64,000 nt of DNA, taken from positions 1 to 64,000 of the forward strand of contig JADHOV010000003.1 in the NCBI GenBank assembly GCA_016778765.1, in the 5' to 3' direction. Origin of the DNA: Paracoccaceae bacterium (GTDB taxonomy: Bacteria; Pseudomonadota; Alphaproteobacteria; Rhodobacterales; Rhodobacteraceae). Within the stretch, counting starts at the first letter, position 1. Each line of letters opens with the position of its first letter. A program made the position numbers and the translations under genes. Shown in pieces: positions 35,228 to 44,695 of the stretch. The notes below the pieces were generated by a model. That model was given only the letters and a program-made list of their open reading frames with translations. It did no database searches and was not told the origin of the DNA.

Positions 35228-35290
35228 ATACGCTCCTTAACCATCCAGAAAAAGGTGGATGGAGTTATCTGTTTGCTGGATCAGATAAAG

Positions 35291-35346
35291 TTAGCAAATT
35301 TACAAATTAGCAATTTAAGTCTTAGAATTATTTGCAAATTTGCATA
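35291..35346. promoter_or_regulatory. Probable PccR operator cluster in front of pccB
   Basis: Two blocks of TTTGCAAA-like repeats: TTAGCAAA-TTTACAAA-TTAGCAAT at 35291-35314, and TTTGCAAATTTGCATA at 35331-35346 (one perfect and one 7/8 copy, abutting). The second block is 64 bp before the pccB start. A possible -10, TATAGC, lies at 35375-35380. The published R. sphaeroides motif, as I recall it, has a 4-bp gap between copies; here the copies touch. Confidence 0.75.
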
Positions 35347-35409
35347 AATCTTCTTTGCGTTACACCGCAATCAGTATAGCAGAAGCGGCAGATTGCCGAA
35401 GGAGTCAAG

Positions 35410-36942
35410 GTGAAAGATATTTTGCAACAACTTGAGCAGCGTCGCGACGTTGCCCGCCAAGGCGGCGGCAGCAAGCGCATAGAGGCGCAGCATGCCAAGG
35501 GTAAGTTAACCGCGCGCGAGCGGGTTGAGCTGCTGTTGGATGAAGATAGTTTCGAAGAGTTTGACATGTTTGTTGCGCATCGCTGCACTGATTTTGGCAT
35601 GGAAAAACAGCGCCCACCCGGCGATGGTGTGATTACCGGTTGGGGCACGATTAATGGCCGAATGGTTTATGTTTTCTCGCAGGATTTCACCGTATTCGGG
35701 GGCTCGCTCTCTGAGACGCATGCGCAAAAAATTTGTAAAATCATGGATATGGCGTTGCAAAATGGCGCGCCGGTGATTGGCATAAACGATTCTGGCGGAG
35801 CGCGTATCCAAGAAGGGGTTGCCTCGCTCGCAGGATATGCCGAAGTGTTTCAGCGCAATATTCTGGCCTCTGGCGTGGTGCCGCAAATCAGCTTGATCAT
35901 GGGGCCTTGCGCTGGCGGCGCGGTTTATTCCCCTGCCATGACCGATTTCATTTTGATGGTCAAAGATAGCTCTTATATGTTCGTCACGGGGCCCGATGTG
36001 GTCAAAACGGTGACCAATGAGGTGGTCACGGCCGAAGAATTGGGCGGCGCAGCGACGCATACCAAGAAGTCATCTGTTGCGGATGCAGCGTATGAGAATG
36101 ATATCGTTGCGTTGAGCGAGGCTCGTCGTTTGGTTGATTTTCTGCCTTTGAATAACCGTGAAAAGCCGCCCATACGCCCGTTTTTTGATGAGACGGGCCG
36201 CATTGAGGCGTCATTGGATACTTTGATCCCCGATAATCCCAACACACCTTATGATATGAAGGAATTGGTTTTAAAAATCGCCGATGAGGGTGATTTTTTT
36301 GAAATTCAGGAAGATTTTGCAAAGAACATTTTAACTGGGTTTATTCGGTTAGAGGGGCAAAGCGTCGGCATCGTGGCGAACCAACCCATGGTTCTTGCAG
36401 GATGTCTTGATATTGACAGTTCGCGCAAAGCGGCCCGGTTCGTGCGGTTTTGTGATGCGTTTGAAATTCCAATTTTGACGCTGGTGGATGTACCGGGGTT
36501 TCTGCCCGGCACCTCACAAGAATATGGTGGGGTGATCAAGCATGGCGCCAAATTGCTCTTTGCTTATGGCGAAGCCACGGTGCCAAAAGTAACCGTGATC
36601 ACCCGCAAAGCTTATGGCGGAGCCTACGATGTGATGTCCTCAAAACATTTACGGGGTGATTTTAACTATGCTTGGCCCACCGCCGAGATTGCGGTGATGG
36701 GGGCCAAGGGCGCAACCGAGATTATTCATCGCGCCGATCTGGGCGATGCAGATAAAATCGCGCAACATACAGCCGATTACGAAGACCGGTTTGCCAATCC
36801 GTTCGTGGCCGCAGAGTTGGGCTTTATCGATGAGGTTATTCAGCCCAAATCAACCCGCAAACGGGTCTCGCGGGCTTTTGCATCCCTCCGCGGTAAGCAG
36901 CTGAAAAATCCATGGAAAAAGCATGATAATATACCATTGTAA
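35410..36942 (+). CDS. pccB: Propionyl-CoA carboxylase, beta (carboxyltransferase) subunit
   Basis: Carboxyltransferase of 510 residues that moves CO2 from biotin to propionyl-CoA, giving (S)-methylmalonyl-CoA. The start is GTG at 35410 with AGGAG 8 nt upstream. [34 protein letters not shown] (oxyanion hole) and [29 protein letters not shown] with [18 protein letters not shown] are the acyl-CoA and carboxybiotin sites. It is the first gene of the set pccB-two unknowns-pccA and is preceded by PccR-type repeats. Confidence 0.97.
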   Translation: MKDILQQLEQRRDVARQGGGSKRIEAQHAKGKLTARERVELLLDEDSFEEFDMFVAHRCTDFGMEKQRPPGDGVITGWGTINGRMVYVFSQDFTVFGGSLSETHAQKICKIMDMALQNGAPVIGINDSGGARIQEGVASLAGYAEVFQRNILASGVVPQISLIMGPCAGGAVYSPAMTDFILMVKDSSYMFVTGPDVVKTVTNEVVTAEELGGAATHTKKSSVADAAYENDIVALSEARRLVDFLPLNNREKPPIRPFFDETGRIEASLDTLIPDNPNTPYDMKELVLKIADEGDFFEIQEDFAKNILTGFIRLEGQSVGIVANQPMVLAGCLDIDSSRKAARFVRFCDAFEIPILTLVDVPGFLPGTSQEYGGVIKHGAKLLFAYGEATVPKVTVITRKAYGGAYDVMSSKHLRGDFNYAWPTAEIAVMGAKGATEIIHRADLGDADKIAQHTADYEDRFANPFVAAELGFIDEVIQPKSTRKRVSRAFASLRGKQLKNPWKKHDNIPL

Positions 36943-36983
36943 AAAGGTTTTGCTTTGATTTTTAGTAGTGATGTGAGCTGAGC

Positions 36984-37379
36984 ATGCAACAGAAAACCAT
37001 CAAGCGCGGCAATTGGTTCGAAATCTATGATGGGCCATGTTTTACATTGGCGCGCCGGCTCCCAGCGCGGTTTGACATCAGCCGCGAGGTTGTGATGCCC
37101 CTGATGTCTGCGCCGCGTTTGGCGCACCAAATTCGCCAAGATATTTGGCGCAAACTGCAATCGATTAGGGGGTTTTTGCCGGTGGTTGAAATCACCCATC
37201 GCGGAGCGCATTTACACATACGGGCCGGGGGCGAGTTGACATGCCCGGCACCATTTGAGCGCTCTGGCGAGCGGATCTTTGATGTCTTGAGCAATCGAAA
37301 TAACCAGCGGCGCTGGGCGGGTTTTGCCGCAGCGCGCGGCCCCCATTGCCATAAGCAGAAGGCTCTCCCATCATGCTAA
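36984..37379 (+). CDS. Uncharacterised protein inside the pcc operon (131 aa)
   Basis: Protein of 131 residues that I do not recognise. The first 100 residues look like a compact mixed fold (WFEIYDGPCFTLARRLP, then VVMPLMSAPRLAHQIRQDIWRKLQSIRGFLPVVEITHRGAHLHIRAGG). The C-terminal 30 residues are basic with several Cys and His (RGPHCHKQKALPSC). There is no signal peptide or membrane helix. It starts 41 bp after pccB, and its stop overlaps the next gene by 7 bp, so it is made with PCC. I recall, without certainty, that a small unknown gene between pccB and pccA also occurs in other Rhodobacteraceae. No catalytic motif is visible. Confidence 0.75.
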   Translation: MQQKTIKRGNWFEIYDGPCFTLARRLPARFDISREVVMPLMSAPRLAHQIRQDIWRKLQSIRGFLPVVEITHRGAHLHIRAGGELTCPAPFERSGERIFDVLSNRNNQRRWAGFAAARGPHCHKQKALPSC

Positions 37380-37723
37380 AACATCGTGGCTTTCCGGGGC
37401 GTTTGCCGGGTACAGATTTTCAATTTACCATTCGTCGGCCCAACCCCAAAGGCGTGACACCTTTGAAACGCCTTGAGCGCTATAGAGACCGTCGACCTCC
37501 GGATCGGCGGGCCGATACGGGCTTTGTACGCGCTCTTCTTGAACATTTTTGGGATCAGCCTTTTGAGCGGGGAAATCTGGATGCAGGGCGGCTCAATTGG
37601 TTGTTTGAGCGCGAAGTGAAACCCTATGATGATCCCTTTGATCCAGCCTGTTATGAGGCCAAGCTGATCCTTGATTTGAATTTGATCCACGCCAATTTCG
37701 CTGAAGCGTTTGATCCAGAATAA
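37373..37723 (+). CDS. Uncharacterised protein inside the pcc operon (116 aa)
   Basis: Protein of 116 residues with no recognised domain. It is rich in Arg, Asp and Pro in the first half (FTIRRPNPKGVTPLKRLERYRDRRPPDRRADTG) and helical with aromatic residues in the second (FVRALLEHFWDQPFERGNLDAGRLNWLFEREVKPYDDPFDPACYEAKLILDLNLIHANFAEAF). It overlaps the preceding unknown gene and ends 15 bp before pccA, so it is within the carboxylase operon. The mix of charge and aromatics suggests a protein-protein or small adaptor role; this is a guess. Confidence 0.75.
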   Translation: MLKHRGFPGRLPGTDFQFTIRRPNPKGVTPLKRLERYRDRRPPDRRADTGFVRALLEHFWDQPFERGNLDAGRLNWLFEREVKPYDDPFDPACYEAKLILDLNLIHANFAEAFDPE

Positions 37724-37738
37724 AAAAGGACTATTTCG

Positions 37739-39739
37739 ATGTTCGAGAAAATTCTGATAGCCAACCGCGGTGAAATAGCCTGCCGCGTCATCAAAACTGC
37801 CCGTAAAATGGGGATCAAAACAGTTGCGATCTATTCCGATGCTGACCGTCAGGCGCTGCATGTGCAAATGGCAGATGAAGCCTTTCATATTGGCCCATCT
37901 CCGGCCAATCAATCCTATATCGTGATTGAAAATGTGATGAAGGCAATTGCAAGCTCCGGAGCGCAAGCGGTGCATCCCGGCTATGGGTTCCTGTCTGAAA
38001 ACAGCCGGTTCGCGGAAGCTTTGGCCACGGCGAATGTGGCCTTTATTGGCCCTCCTGTCGCCGCGATTGAGCAAATGGGCGATAAAATCACCTCTAAGAA
38101 AATTGCCCAAGAGGCCGGCGTTTCAACCGTGCCTGGATATATGGGCTTGATCAACGATGCCGAAGAGGCGGTTAAAATCTCGCAAGAAATTGGCTATCCG
38201 GTGATGATCAAAGCCTCGGCCGGGGGTGGCGGCAAGGGCATGCGCATCGCCTGGACGGATTCTGAGGCACGCGAAGGCTTTCAATCTTCCAAGAATGAAG
38301 CTGCCAGCAGCTTTGGGGATGATCGGATTTTTATTGAAAAATTCGTCACCCAACCCCGCCATATTGAAATTCAGGTTTTGGCGGATAGCCATGGCAATTG
38401 CATTTATCTAAACGAACGCGAATGCTCGATCCAGCGCCGCAATCAAAAAGTAGTGGAAGAAGCGCCGAGCCCATTTTTAACGCCAGAAACCCGCGCTGCG
38501 ATGGGCAAACAAGCCTGCGCTTTGGCGCAAGCCGTGGGTTATCAAAGCGCTGGCACTGTTGAATTTATCGTCGATAGCGCGCAAAATTTTTACTTTTTGG
38601 AAATGAATACGCGTTTGCAGGTTGAACATCCGGTGACCGAACTGATCACCGGCATAGATCTGGTGGAGCAAATGATCAATGTGGCGGCCGGCAAGCCGCT
38701 TGGCCTCAAGCAAGATGCGGTTCAGATCAATGGGTGGTCTATTGAAAACCGACTTTACGCGGAAGATCCTTATCGCAACTTCTTACCCTCTATTGGTCGG
38801 CTTACCCGCTATCGTCCGCCTGCCGAAACAGCCTCAGATGATCATATTATCCGAAACGATACGGGGGTGTATGAGGGCGGCGAAATCAGCATGTATTATG
38901 ACCCTATGATCGCAAAACTCTGCAGCTGGGCGCCAAGCCGGGCCGGCGCGATTGAACATATGCGTTTGGCGCTTGACCGGTTCGAAGTTGAAGGTATTGG
39001 CCATAATTTGCCCTTTCTCAGCGCGGTGATGGATCATCCAAAATTCATCTCTGGCGATATGACAACGGCGTTTATCGCAGAAGAATATCCGGACGGTTTT
39101 GAAGGGGTTATGCTGCCAACTGCGGCTTTGCGACGGGTTGTTGCCGCCAGCGCTGCGATGTACCGCGTTGGTGAAATACGGCGGGCCCAGATTTCCGGAC
39201 GGCTTGACAATCATGCGCGCAAAGTTGGCGATCACTGGGTTGTGTGCCTGCAGGGTGAAACTCATGCTGTAACCGTAGCGGCGGATCAAAATGGGGCTTT
39301 GGTTACCTTTGAGGATGGGGCGTCCCATTATGTAAGTGGAGCCTGGACACCGGGCATAAAATTGGCCGATATGTTGGTGGATAAGACGCCGTTGGTGATG
39401 AAGGTCGATGAGATATCAGGCGGTTTTCGCTTGCGCACGCGCGGTGCGGATTTAAAGGTTACAATCCGCAGCCCCCGGCACGCAGAATTGGCGCAGTTGA
39501 TGCCCGAGAAACTGCCGCCTGATACCTCAAAACTGTTGCTTTGCCCAATGCCCGGAATGCTCGTGAAGCTTAGTGTTGAGGAAGGTGAAGAGGTTCAAGA
39601 AGGCCAAGCCTTATGTACGATTGAGGCGATGAAAATGGAGAATATTCTACGCGCCGAGCGCAAAGGCGTGGTTCAAAAAGTGAATGCCCTGGCCGGAGAC
39701 AGTTTGGCCGTGGATGACGTTATCATTGAGTTCGAGTAA
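37739..39739 (+). CDS. pccA: Propionyl-CoA carboxylase, alpha (biotin carboxylase/biotin carrier) subunit
   Basis: Protein of 666 residues. Biotin carboxylase domain at about 1-450: KILIANRGEIACRVIKTARKMG, the ATP-grasp glycine loop KASAGGGGKGMRIA, NERECSIQRRNQKVVEEAPSP and FLEMNTRLQVEHPVTE. A BT-type linker follows (about 500-590), and the C-terminal biotinyl domain has TIEAMKMENILRAE, whose middle Lys carries biotin. A good Shine-Dalgarno (AAAAAGGA) precedes the ATG. It is the last gene of the pcc operon. Confidence 0.97.
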   Translation: MFEKILIANRGEIACRVIKTARKMGIKTVAIYSDADRQALHVQMADEAFHIGPSPANQSYIVIENVMKAIASSGAQAVHPGYGFLSENSRFAEALATANVAFIGPPVAAIEQMGDKITSKKIAQEAGVSTVPGYMGLINDAEEAVKISQEIGYPVMIKASAGGGGKGMRIAWTDSEAREGFQSSKNEAASSFGDDRIFIEKFVTQPRHIEIQVLADSHGNCIYLNERECSIQRRNQKVVEEAPSPFLTPETRAAMGKQACALAQAVGYQSAGTVEFIVDSAQNFYFLEMNTRLQVEHPVTELITGIDLVEQMINVAAGKPLGLKQDAVQINGWSIENRLYAEDPYRNFLPSIGRLTRYRPPAETASDDHIIRNDTGVYEGGEISMYYDPMIAKLCSWAPSRAGAIEHMRLALDRFEVEGIGHNLPFLSAVMDHPKFISGDMTTAFIAEEYPDGFEGVMLPTAALRRVVAASAAMYRVGEIRRAQISGRLDNHARKVGDHWVVCLQGETHAVTVAADQNGALVTFEDGASHYVSGAWTPGIKLADMLVDKTPLVMKVDEISGGFRLRTRGADLKVTIRSPRHAELAQLMPEKLPPDTSKLLLCPMPGMLVKLSVEEGEEVQEGQALCTIEAMKMENILRAERKGVVQKVNALAGDSLAVDDVIIEFE

Positions 39740-39786
39740 GCTGTTGAGGCCGGCGCATTCACATAAAATCTATTGGCCAAGGCCGG

Positions 39787-39811
39787 CGGCAATTATTTTT
39801 AAATTGCCGCG
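39787..39811. other. Stem-loop between convergent pccA and the DUF4174 gene
   Basis: Arms GCGGCAATT/AATTGCCGC (39787-39795 and 39803-39811), perfect over 9 bp, with loop ATTTTTA. There is no T-run after it, so it may be an RNA 3'-end stabiliser or a weak bidirectional terminator. Confidence 0.5.
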
Positions 39812-39859
39812 ATTGGAGGTGCAGGGTCTATCCCAGCACGGCTGGCCCCTCTGGCAGGT

Positions 39860-40282
39860 TTATTTCGAGCGCATTTCTTGTTGGCGCATGGGCATTTTAT
39901 CGATGCTGCGGCTTAATTCTCTGGCATCCCAAGGAAAAGGTTTGCGTAATTTGATTTGTCCGTCTTTGCCCATCAGCAACACCGCGAATCCGCGCGGCCG
40001 AAATTTTTTGCGCAGGGCGGTTTTGTCGGTGGGATTTGCATCGACCAGCACCACCACATCGCGTGCGGCCAATTCCTCTGCGCCTTGGCGCAACGATTTC
40101 ATCTGGGTTTGGAAATTTACATCCAAGTCGGTATTTGCAAAAACAATCACTGGCCGTTTTAGCCATAAATATCCGTCGATCGTGGTTTCCTCCGTGACGT
40201 CGACGAAGATGGTTTCAAGGCTTTCTGCGCCTCCCAAATTGGGCAGCGCGGCAACACAAATTGCGGCGATCAATGATTTCAT
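39860..40282 (-). CDS. DUF4174 family periplasmic protein
   Basis: Protein of 140 residues from ATG at 40282, with GGAG upstream; the longer frame to 40363 lacks a ribosome site. Residues 1-20 are a Sec signal peptide (MKSLIAAICVAALPNLGGAES). The mature part has WLKRPVIVFANT and ARDVVVLVDANPTDKTALRKKF with GFAVLLMGKDGQIKLRKPFPW. This thioredoxin-like layout is characteristic of DUF4174, but it lacks a CxxC. Function unknown. It is divergent from the mutase gene and convergent to pccA. Confidence 0.82.
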   Translation of the reverse strand: MKSLIAAICVAALPNLGGAESLETIFVDVTEETTIDGYLWLKRPVIVFANTDLDVNFQTQMKSLRQGAEELAARDVVVLVDANPTDKTALRKKFRPRGFAVLLMGKDGQIKLRKPFPWDARELSRSIDKMPMRQQEMRSK

Positions 40283-40410
40283 GATGACTCCCTTTAGGTT
40301 TGATATAGGTCTCTTGAAAGCGTTTGCGAAGAGGGGTTCGCTATGATCGTTAAAAATTTTCACTCAACTCTGCGTGTTTGGCGCGGCGAAAAATGCGAGG
40401 GCGATGAAAA

Positions 40411-42540
40411 ATGACCCAGAATAAAGCGATATGGCAAGAGATCGCGGCGAAAGAATTGCGCGGCCGCGATCCGGCAGATTTAACTTGGAACACTTTAGAA
40501 GGTATTGCCGTGGATCCCATTTACACGGCGGATGATCTGCAGGGGCTTACACATTTAGAGGGGTTGCCAGGGCAAGAACCCTTTACCAGAGGGGTGAAGG
40601 CCACGATGTATGCCGGGCGCCCTTGGACAATTCGCCAATATGCTGGATTTTCCACCGCCGAGGCCTCAAATGCGTTTTATCGCAAAGCCTTGGCTGCGGG
40701 GCAGCAGGGGGTTTCCGTGGCGTTTGATTTGGCCACGCATCGCGGCTATGACAGCGATCATCCGCGCGTTATAGGCGATGTGGGCAAAGCCGGCGTTGCG
40801 ATTGACAGCGTTGAGGATATGAAAATCCTTTTCGAAGGGATCCCGCTTGATAAAGTCTCCGTCTCGATGACGATGAACGGCGCGGTGATCCCGATTTTGG
40901 CCAATTTCATCGTCACAGGTGAAGAGCAGGGCCATGATTGCAAGGTGCTTTCGGGCACCATTCAAAACGATATTCTCAAAGAATTTATGGTGCGCAACAC
41001 CTATATTTATCCGCCTGAGCCTTCGATGCGCATTATCGCGGATATTATCGAATATACTTCGTCCAACATGCCCAAGTTCAATTCGATTTCGATTTCGGGT
41101 TATCATATGCAGGAAGCCGGGGCGAATTTGGTTCAAGAGCTGGCCTATACGCTGGCAGATGGCAAAGAATATGTGAAAACTGCGATGGCGCGCGGAATGG
41201 ATATTGATCAATTCGCGCCGCGCTTGTCTTTCTTCTTTGCCATTGGGATGAACTTCTTCATGGAAGCGGCGAAGTTGCGCGCCGCGCGTCTTTTATGGCA
41301 TCGTATTATGGAAGAGCTTGGTGCCAAAGCTCCAAAATCCAAAATGCTGCGAACCCATTGCCAGACATCGGGCGTCAGTTTGCAAGAGCAAGATCCCTAT
41401 AATAATGTTGTACGCACCGCCTATGAGGCGATGAGCGCGGTTTTGGGGGGGACGCAATCACTGCATACCAATGCTTTGGATGAGGCGATTGCCCTTCCCA
41501 CCGAATTTGCCGCCCGTATCGCGCGCAATACCCAGTTGATCTTGCAAGAAGAAACCGGGGTGACCAATGTGGTCGATCCGCTGGCCGGCTCTTATTATGT
41601 GGAAAAGCTGACCTCGGATTTGGCTGAGGCCGCCTGGAAATTGATCGAAGAGGTGGATGATATGGGCGGCATGACCAAGGCTGTGGCCAGCGGCTTGCCC
41701 AAGCTTCGAATCGAAGAAACCGCGGCGCGCCGCCAAGCGGATATTGACCGTGGAGATCAGGTGATTGTCGGGGTGAACAAATACCGGCTGCCCGAGGAAG
41801 ATCCGATTGATATATTGGATATTGACAATGAAGCCGTGCGCGCGGCGCAAGTAACCCGCTTGAAGCAGATCCGCGAAGCACGTGATGAGGCGGCCTGCGC
41901 TGCGGCGTTGGCAGAATTAGAACAGCGGGCGCAAGCGGGTGGCAATCTTTTGGAAGCAGCGGTTGAGGCAGCCCGCGCCCGCGCCTCTGTCGGAGAGATC
42001 AGTATGGCAATGGAGAAAATATTTGGCCGCCATCGCGCCGAGGTTAAAACCTTGGCCGGCGTCTATGGCAAAGCCTATGAGAATGACGAAGGCTTTGCTG
42101 CCATTCAGCGGGATATAGAAGCCTTTGCCGAGGAAGAAGGCCGGCGCCCGCGTATGCTGGTGGTAAAGATGGGGCAAGATGGCCATGACCGAGGCGCTAA
42201 AGTGATCGCCACTGCTTTTGCCGATATCGGCTTTGATGTCGATGTGGGCCCCTTGTTCCAAACCCCAGAGGAAGCCGCGCAGGACGCGATTGACAATGAT
42301 GTGCACGTGATCGGTATATCCAGTCAGGCGGCGGGGCATAAAACGTTGGCTCCGGAACTGATTAAAATCTTAGCAGCCCGCGATGCGGGCGATATCTTGG
42401 TGATTTGTGGAGGGGTTATTCCACAACAGGATTATGATTTTTTGAAAAATGCCGGCGTGAAGGCGATTTTTGGACCGGGCACCAATATACCCTCGGCGGC
42501 GCAAGATATTTTAAGCTTAATCCGCGCCAATCGGGGCTGA
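40411..42540 (+). CDS. Methylmalonyl-CoA mutase
   Basis: Adenosylcobalamin-dependent mutase of 709 residues, which turns (R)-methylmalonyl-CoA into succinyl-CoA and completes propionyl-CoA assimilation. The catalytic domain has [27 protein letters not shown] and [25 protein letters not shown]. The C-terminal B12 domain (about 580-705) has the DxHxxG box as [21 protein letters not shown], with [16 protein letters not shown] and [12 protein letters not shown]. It is a single-chain (homodimeric) type. It begins 670 bp after pccA, and no PccR-type repeat is seen directly upstream. Confidence 0.97.
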   Translation: MTQNKAIWQEIAAKELRGRDPADLTWNTLEGIAVDPIYTADDLQGLTHLEGLPGQEPFTRGVKATMYAGRPWTIRQYAGFSTAEASNAFYRKALAAGQQGVSVAFDLATHRGYDSDHPRVIGDVGKAGVAIDSVEDMKILFEGIPLDKVSVSMTMNGAVIPILANFIVTGEEQGHDCKVLSGTIQNDILKEFMVRNTYIYPPEPSMRIIADIIEYTSSNMPKFNSISISGYHMQEAGANLVQELAYTLADGKEYVKTAMARGMDIDQFAPRLSFFFAIGMNFFMEAAKLRAARLLWHRIMEELGAKAPKSKMLRTHCQTSGVSLQEQDPYNNVVRTAYEAMSAVLGGTQSLHTNALDEAIALPTEFAARIARNTQLILQEETGVTNVVDPLAGSYYVEKLTSDLAEAAWKLIEEVDDMGGMTKAVASGLPKLRIEETAARRQADIDRGDQVIVGVNKYRLPEEDPIDILDIDNEAVRAAQVTRLKQIREARDEAACAAALAELEQRAQAGGNLLEAAVEAARARASVGEISMAMEKIFGRHRAEVKTLAGVYGKAYENDEGFAAIQRDIEAFAEEEGRRPRMLVVKMGQDGHDRGAKVIATAFADIGFDVDVGPLFQTPEEAAQDAIDNDVHVIGISSQAAGHKTLAPELIKILAARDAGDILVICGGVIPQQDYDFLKNAGVKAIFGPGTNIPSAAQDILSLIRANRG

Positions 42541-42604
42541 TCTAAGGCAAGGATGCAACAAAAACAGGTTTTGTGACCTGAAAAGCAAGCGTGAGATGGT
42601 ACCT

Positions 42605-43222
42605 ATGGTGCTTGGTATAGATCATATCGCAATCAGCGCCGGCCGTTTGCAAGAGGGCGTTGAGTATGTTGAGGCCGCTCTTGGCGTGCCCTTAGAGGCT
42701 GGCGGGCGCCATCTGCGCTTTGGAACCCATAATCAGCTGCTGAATCTAGGCGAGCTATATTTGGAAGTCATCGCTATCGACCCGCAGGCCAAAGCCCCGT
42801 TTGCGCCCCGTTGGTTCGATCTAGATCGGTTTTCCGGTCGCCCCAGACCCACCAACTGGATTTGCCGCACCGAGGCGATGGGCCCGGCATTGGAGGCTGC
42901 GCTGCCCCAAACCGGCCCCAGTGTTGCGGTCAGCCGCGGCGATCTGGACTGGTTGATAAGCGTGCCCGAGACCGGTATTTTGCCACTTGATAATATGGCC
43001 CCGGCTTTGATCGATTGGCTGGGCAATCCCTCACCCGCCCAAAAGCTGCCTGATCGGGGCTGTCGCTTGAGGCAGCTTAAGATTGCGCATCCCCAAGCTG
43101 AGTTGCTTGCGGCTTATTTGGCTGCGCAGCTGCAGGATAATCGGGTTTTGATCGAAAAAGCTGCTCAACCACAGCTCAGCGTTTGCCTATCAACGCCAAC
43201 CGGAGAGGTGGTGTTGGAATGA
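42605..43222 (+). CDS. Glyoxalase-like (VOC fold) protein
   Basis: Protein of about 205 residues; start ATG at 42605 (or 42596). VLGIDHIAISAGRLQEGVEYVEAALGVPLEAGGRHLRFGTHNQLLNLGELYLEVIAID is the first VOC module with likely metal ligands His9 and Glu. The second half is divergent, as in the PF13468 glyoxalase-like group. It follows the mutase gene by 64 bp on the same strand. It is longer than, and unlike, methylmalonyl-CoA epimerase (about 135-150 aa), so I do not call it that, although both share the fold. The next gene overlaps its stop. Confidence 0.82.
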   Translation: MVLGIDHIAISAGRLQEGVEYVEAALGVPLEAGGRHLRFGTHNQLLNLGELYLEVIAIDPQAKAPFAPRWFDLDRFSGRPRPTNWICRTEAMGPALEAALPQTGPSVAVSRGDLDWLISVPETGILPLDNMAPALIDWLGNPSPAQKLPDRGCRLRQLKIAHPQAELLAAYLAAQLQDNRVLIEKAAQPQLSVCLSTPTGEVVLE

Positions 43223-43707
43223 AATTGCGCGCCGCTATTGTTCAGGATGCTCAAGCCATCGCTGATCTGTGGAACCCTGTTATCCGCGATACGCTAAATA
43301 CCTTCACCACTGAAGAAAAAACCATCGTCGGGCTGGAAACAGCAATTTCTGCCGCAGATTTAGAAAATCGTGGCTATTTTATCGCCGAGGATGCAACTGG
43401 TCTGTTGGGGTTTTGCACCTATTTTCAGTTTCGCGGGGGGCCAGGCTATCGCCACACGATGGAGCATAGCATTATTTTGGCCCCAAGGGCGATGGGTCAA
43501 GGGATCGGGCGGCAATTGATGGAACGACTGTGCCTCCATGCGTCCAAGAACGGGGTGCATAGCCTTTGGGCTGGGGTCAGCGCTGCAAATTTAGCAGGCT
43601 TGAAGTTTCACAAAGCGTTGGGCTTTCAAGAAAGAGCTCGGCTTCCCGAGGTGGGGTATAAGTTTGAAACTTGGCTGGATTTGATATTGATGCAAAAAAT
43701 TTTGTGA
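43219..43707 (+). CDS. GNAT family N-acetyltransferase (phosphinothricin acetyltransferase-like)
   Basis: Protein of 162 residues from ATG at 43219, overlapping the preceding stop (ATGA). LRAAIVQDAQAIADLWNPVIRDTLNTFTTEEKT and SIILAPRAMGQGIGRQLMERLCLHA (acetyl-CoA pyrophosphate loop) with VSAANLAGLKFHKALGFQERARLPEVGYKFETWLDL identify the PAT/Bar-type subgroup. Such enzymes acetylate small amino compounds, including methionine sulfoximine. The substrate is unknown. Confidence 0.87.
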   Translation: MKLRAAIVQDAQAIADLWNPVIRDTLNTFTTEEKTIVGLETAISAADLENRGYFIAEDATGLLGFCTYFQFRGGPGYRHTMEHSIILAPRAMGQGIGRQLMERLCLHASKNGVHSLWAGVSAANLAGLKFHKALGFQERARLPEVGYKFETWLDLILMQKIL

Positions 43708-43749
43708 ACAGCCGCTGACATTTCAAATCGGGAAGGGTATTTAAACTCT

Positions 43750-44430
43750 ATGTCGCTTTGGTCTCGTATCTCTGAAGTTCTTTCGGCTTTGGCAAAGGGT
43801 GCGCCTTTATCCGAAGTATTTGCCCATTGGAGCAAGCCGCCCGAGCAAACCGTGGCCTTCACCATCGCCGTGATTGCGCTGGGCGCAAAAATGGCAAAAG
43901 CCGATGGGCATGTCACCCGGTCAGAGGTGCAGGCGTTTCAACAAGTGTTTCACATTCCCCCCGAGGCGCTTGACCAAGCTGCACGGGTTTTCGATTTGGC
44001 GCGACAGGATGTTTCGGGGTATGAACATTACGCCAAGCGGATTGGGGCTATGTTTGGCAGCGGTAGTAAAATTTTAGAGGATTTGCTGGAAGGGCTGTTT
44101 CACATTGCGACTGCTGATGACGATTATCACCCGAAAGAAAACGTCTTTTTAGAAAAAGTGGCTGATTTATTCGGGCTTGAAGGGGCGCAATTTCAATCCA
44201 TTCGCGCCCGCTGCGTGAACGGCTATGCCGCGGATCCCTACACAATTTTGGGGGCATCCCAAGAGGATGCTTTTCCTAAAATAAAAGCCAAATGGCAGGC
44301 GCTGGTGCGCGATAGCCACCCTGATTTGATGATCGCGCGCGGGGTGCCCGCAGAAGCCGTGAAATTAGCCGAAAAACGCTTGATCCGGGTGAATGAAGCC
44401 TTTGAGAAAATTAAAAACGCCAAAAGCTGA
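43750..44430 (+). CDS. DjlA-like protein with TerB and DnaJ domains
   Basis: Protein of 226 residues. Residues about 30-140 form a TerB-like helical domain (FTIAVIALGAKMAKADGHVTRSEVQAF ... LFHIATADDDYHPKENVFLEKVADLFGL). Residues about 160-226 form a C-terminal J-domain (DPYTILGASQEDAFPKIKAKWQALVRDSHPDLM) with the HPD motif needed to stimulate DnaK. Unlike E. coli DjlA there is no N-terminal membrane anchor. This short soluble form is common in alphaproteobacteria. The client is unknown. It is likely a separate transcription unit 42 bp after the acetyltransferase gene. Confidence 0.88.
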   Translation: MSLWSRISEVLSALAKGAPLSEVFAHWSKPPEQTVAFTIAVIALGAKMAKADGHVTRSEVQAFQQVFHIPPEALDQAARVFDLARQDVSGYEHYAKRIGAMFGSGSKILEDLLEGLFHIATADDDYHPKENVFLEKVADLFGLEGAQFQSIRARCVNGYAADPYTILGASQEDAFPKIKAKWQALVRDSHPDLMIARGVPAEAVKLAEKRLIRVNEAFEKIKNAKS

Positions 44431-44695
44431 TAGGCCGCCCTTGCCTTTGCGGCGCCTGCAATCATCAGCGCGCGGCGTGAATATGCCCACATGAGAAAAG
44501 ACAAACCGCTTCACAGCGCCTCAGCGGATGGCAGAGCCTGCATGTTGCAGGTTGCAACGCCATTTTAGGGCTGGCCGGTGAAGCTGAACCTGTCTAGGCA
44601 GCCTGCGCATGGCCTTTTCTTTTCAGCGGCGCGTAGCGGTTTAAGCAATGCACAAAACGTCGCTGCGCACGTGCCGCAACGCCTTTTGGGATAGA
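44431..44695. other. Convergent spacer between DjlA-like and Ppx genes
   Basis: 265 bp with no supported gene. A small hairpin CCTGCA-TGT-TGCAGG at 44537-44551 is present; I see no clear terminator. Confidence 0.3.
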
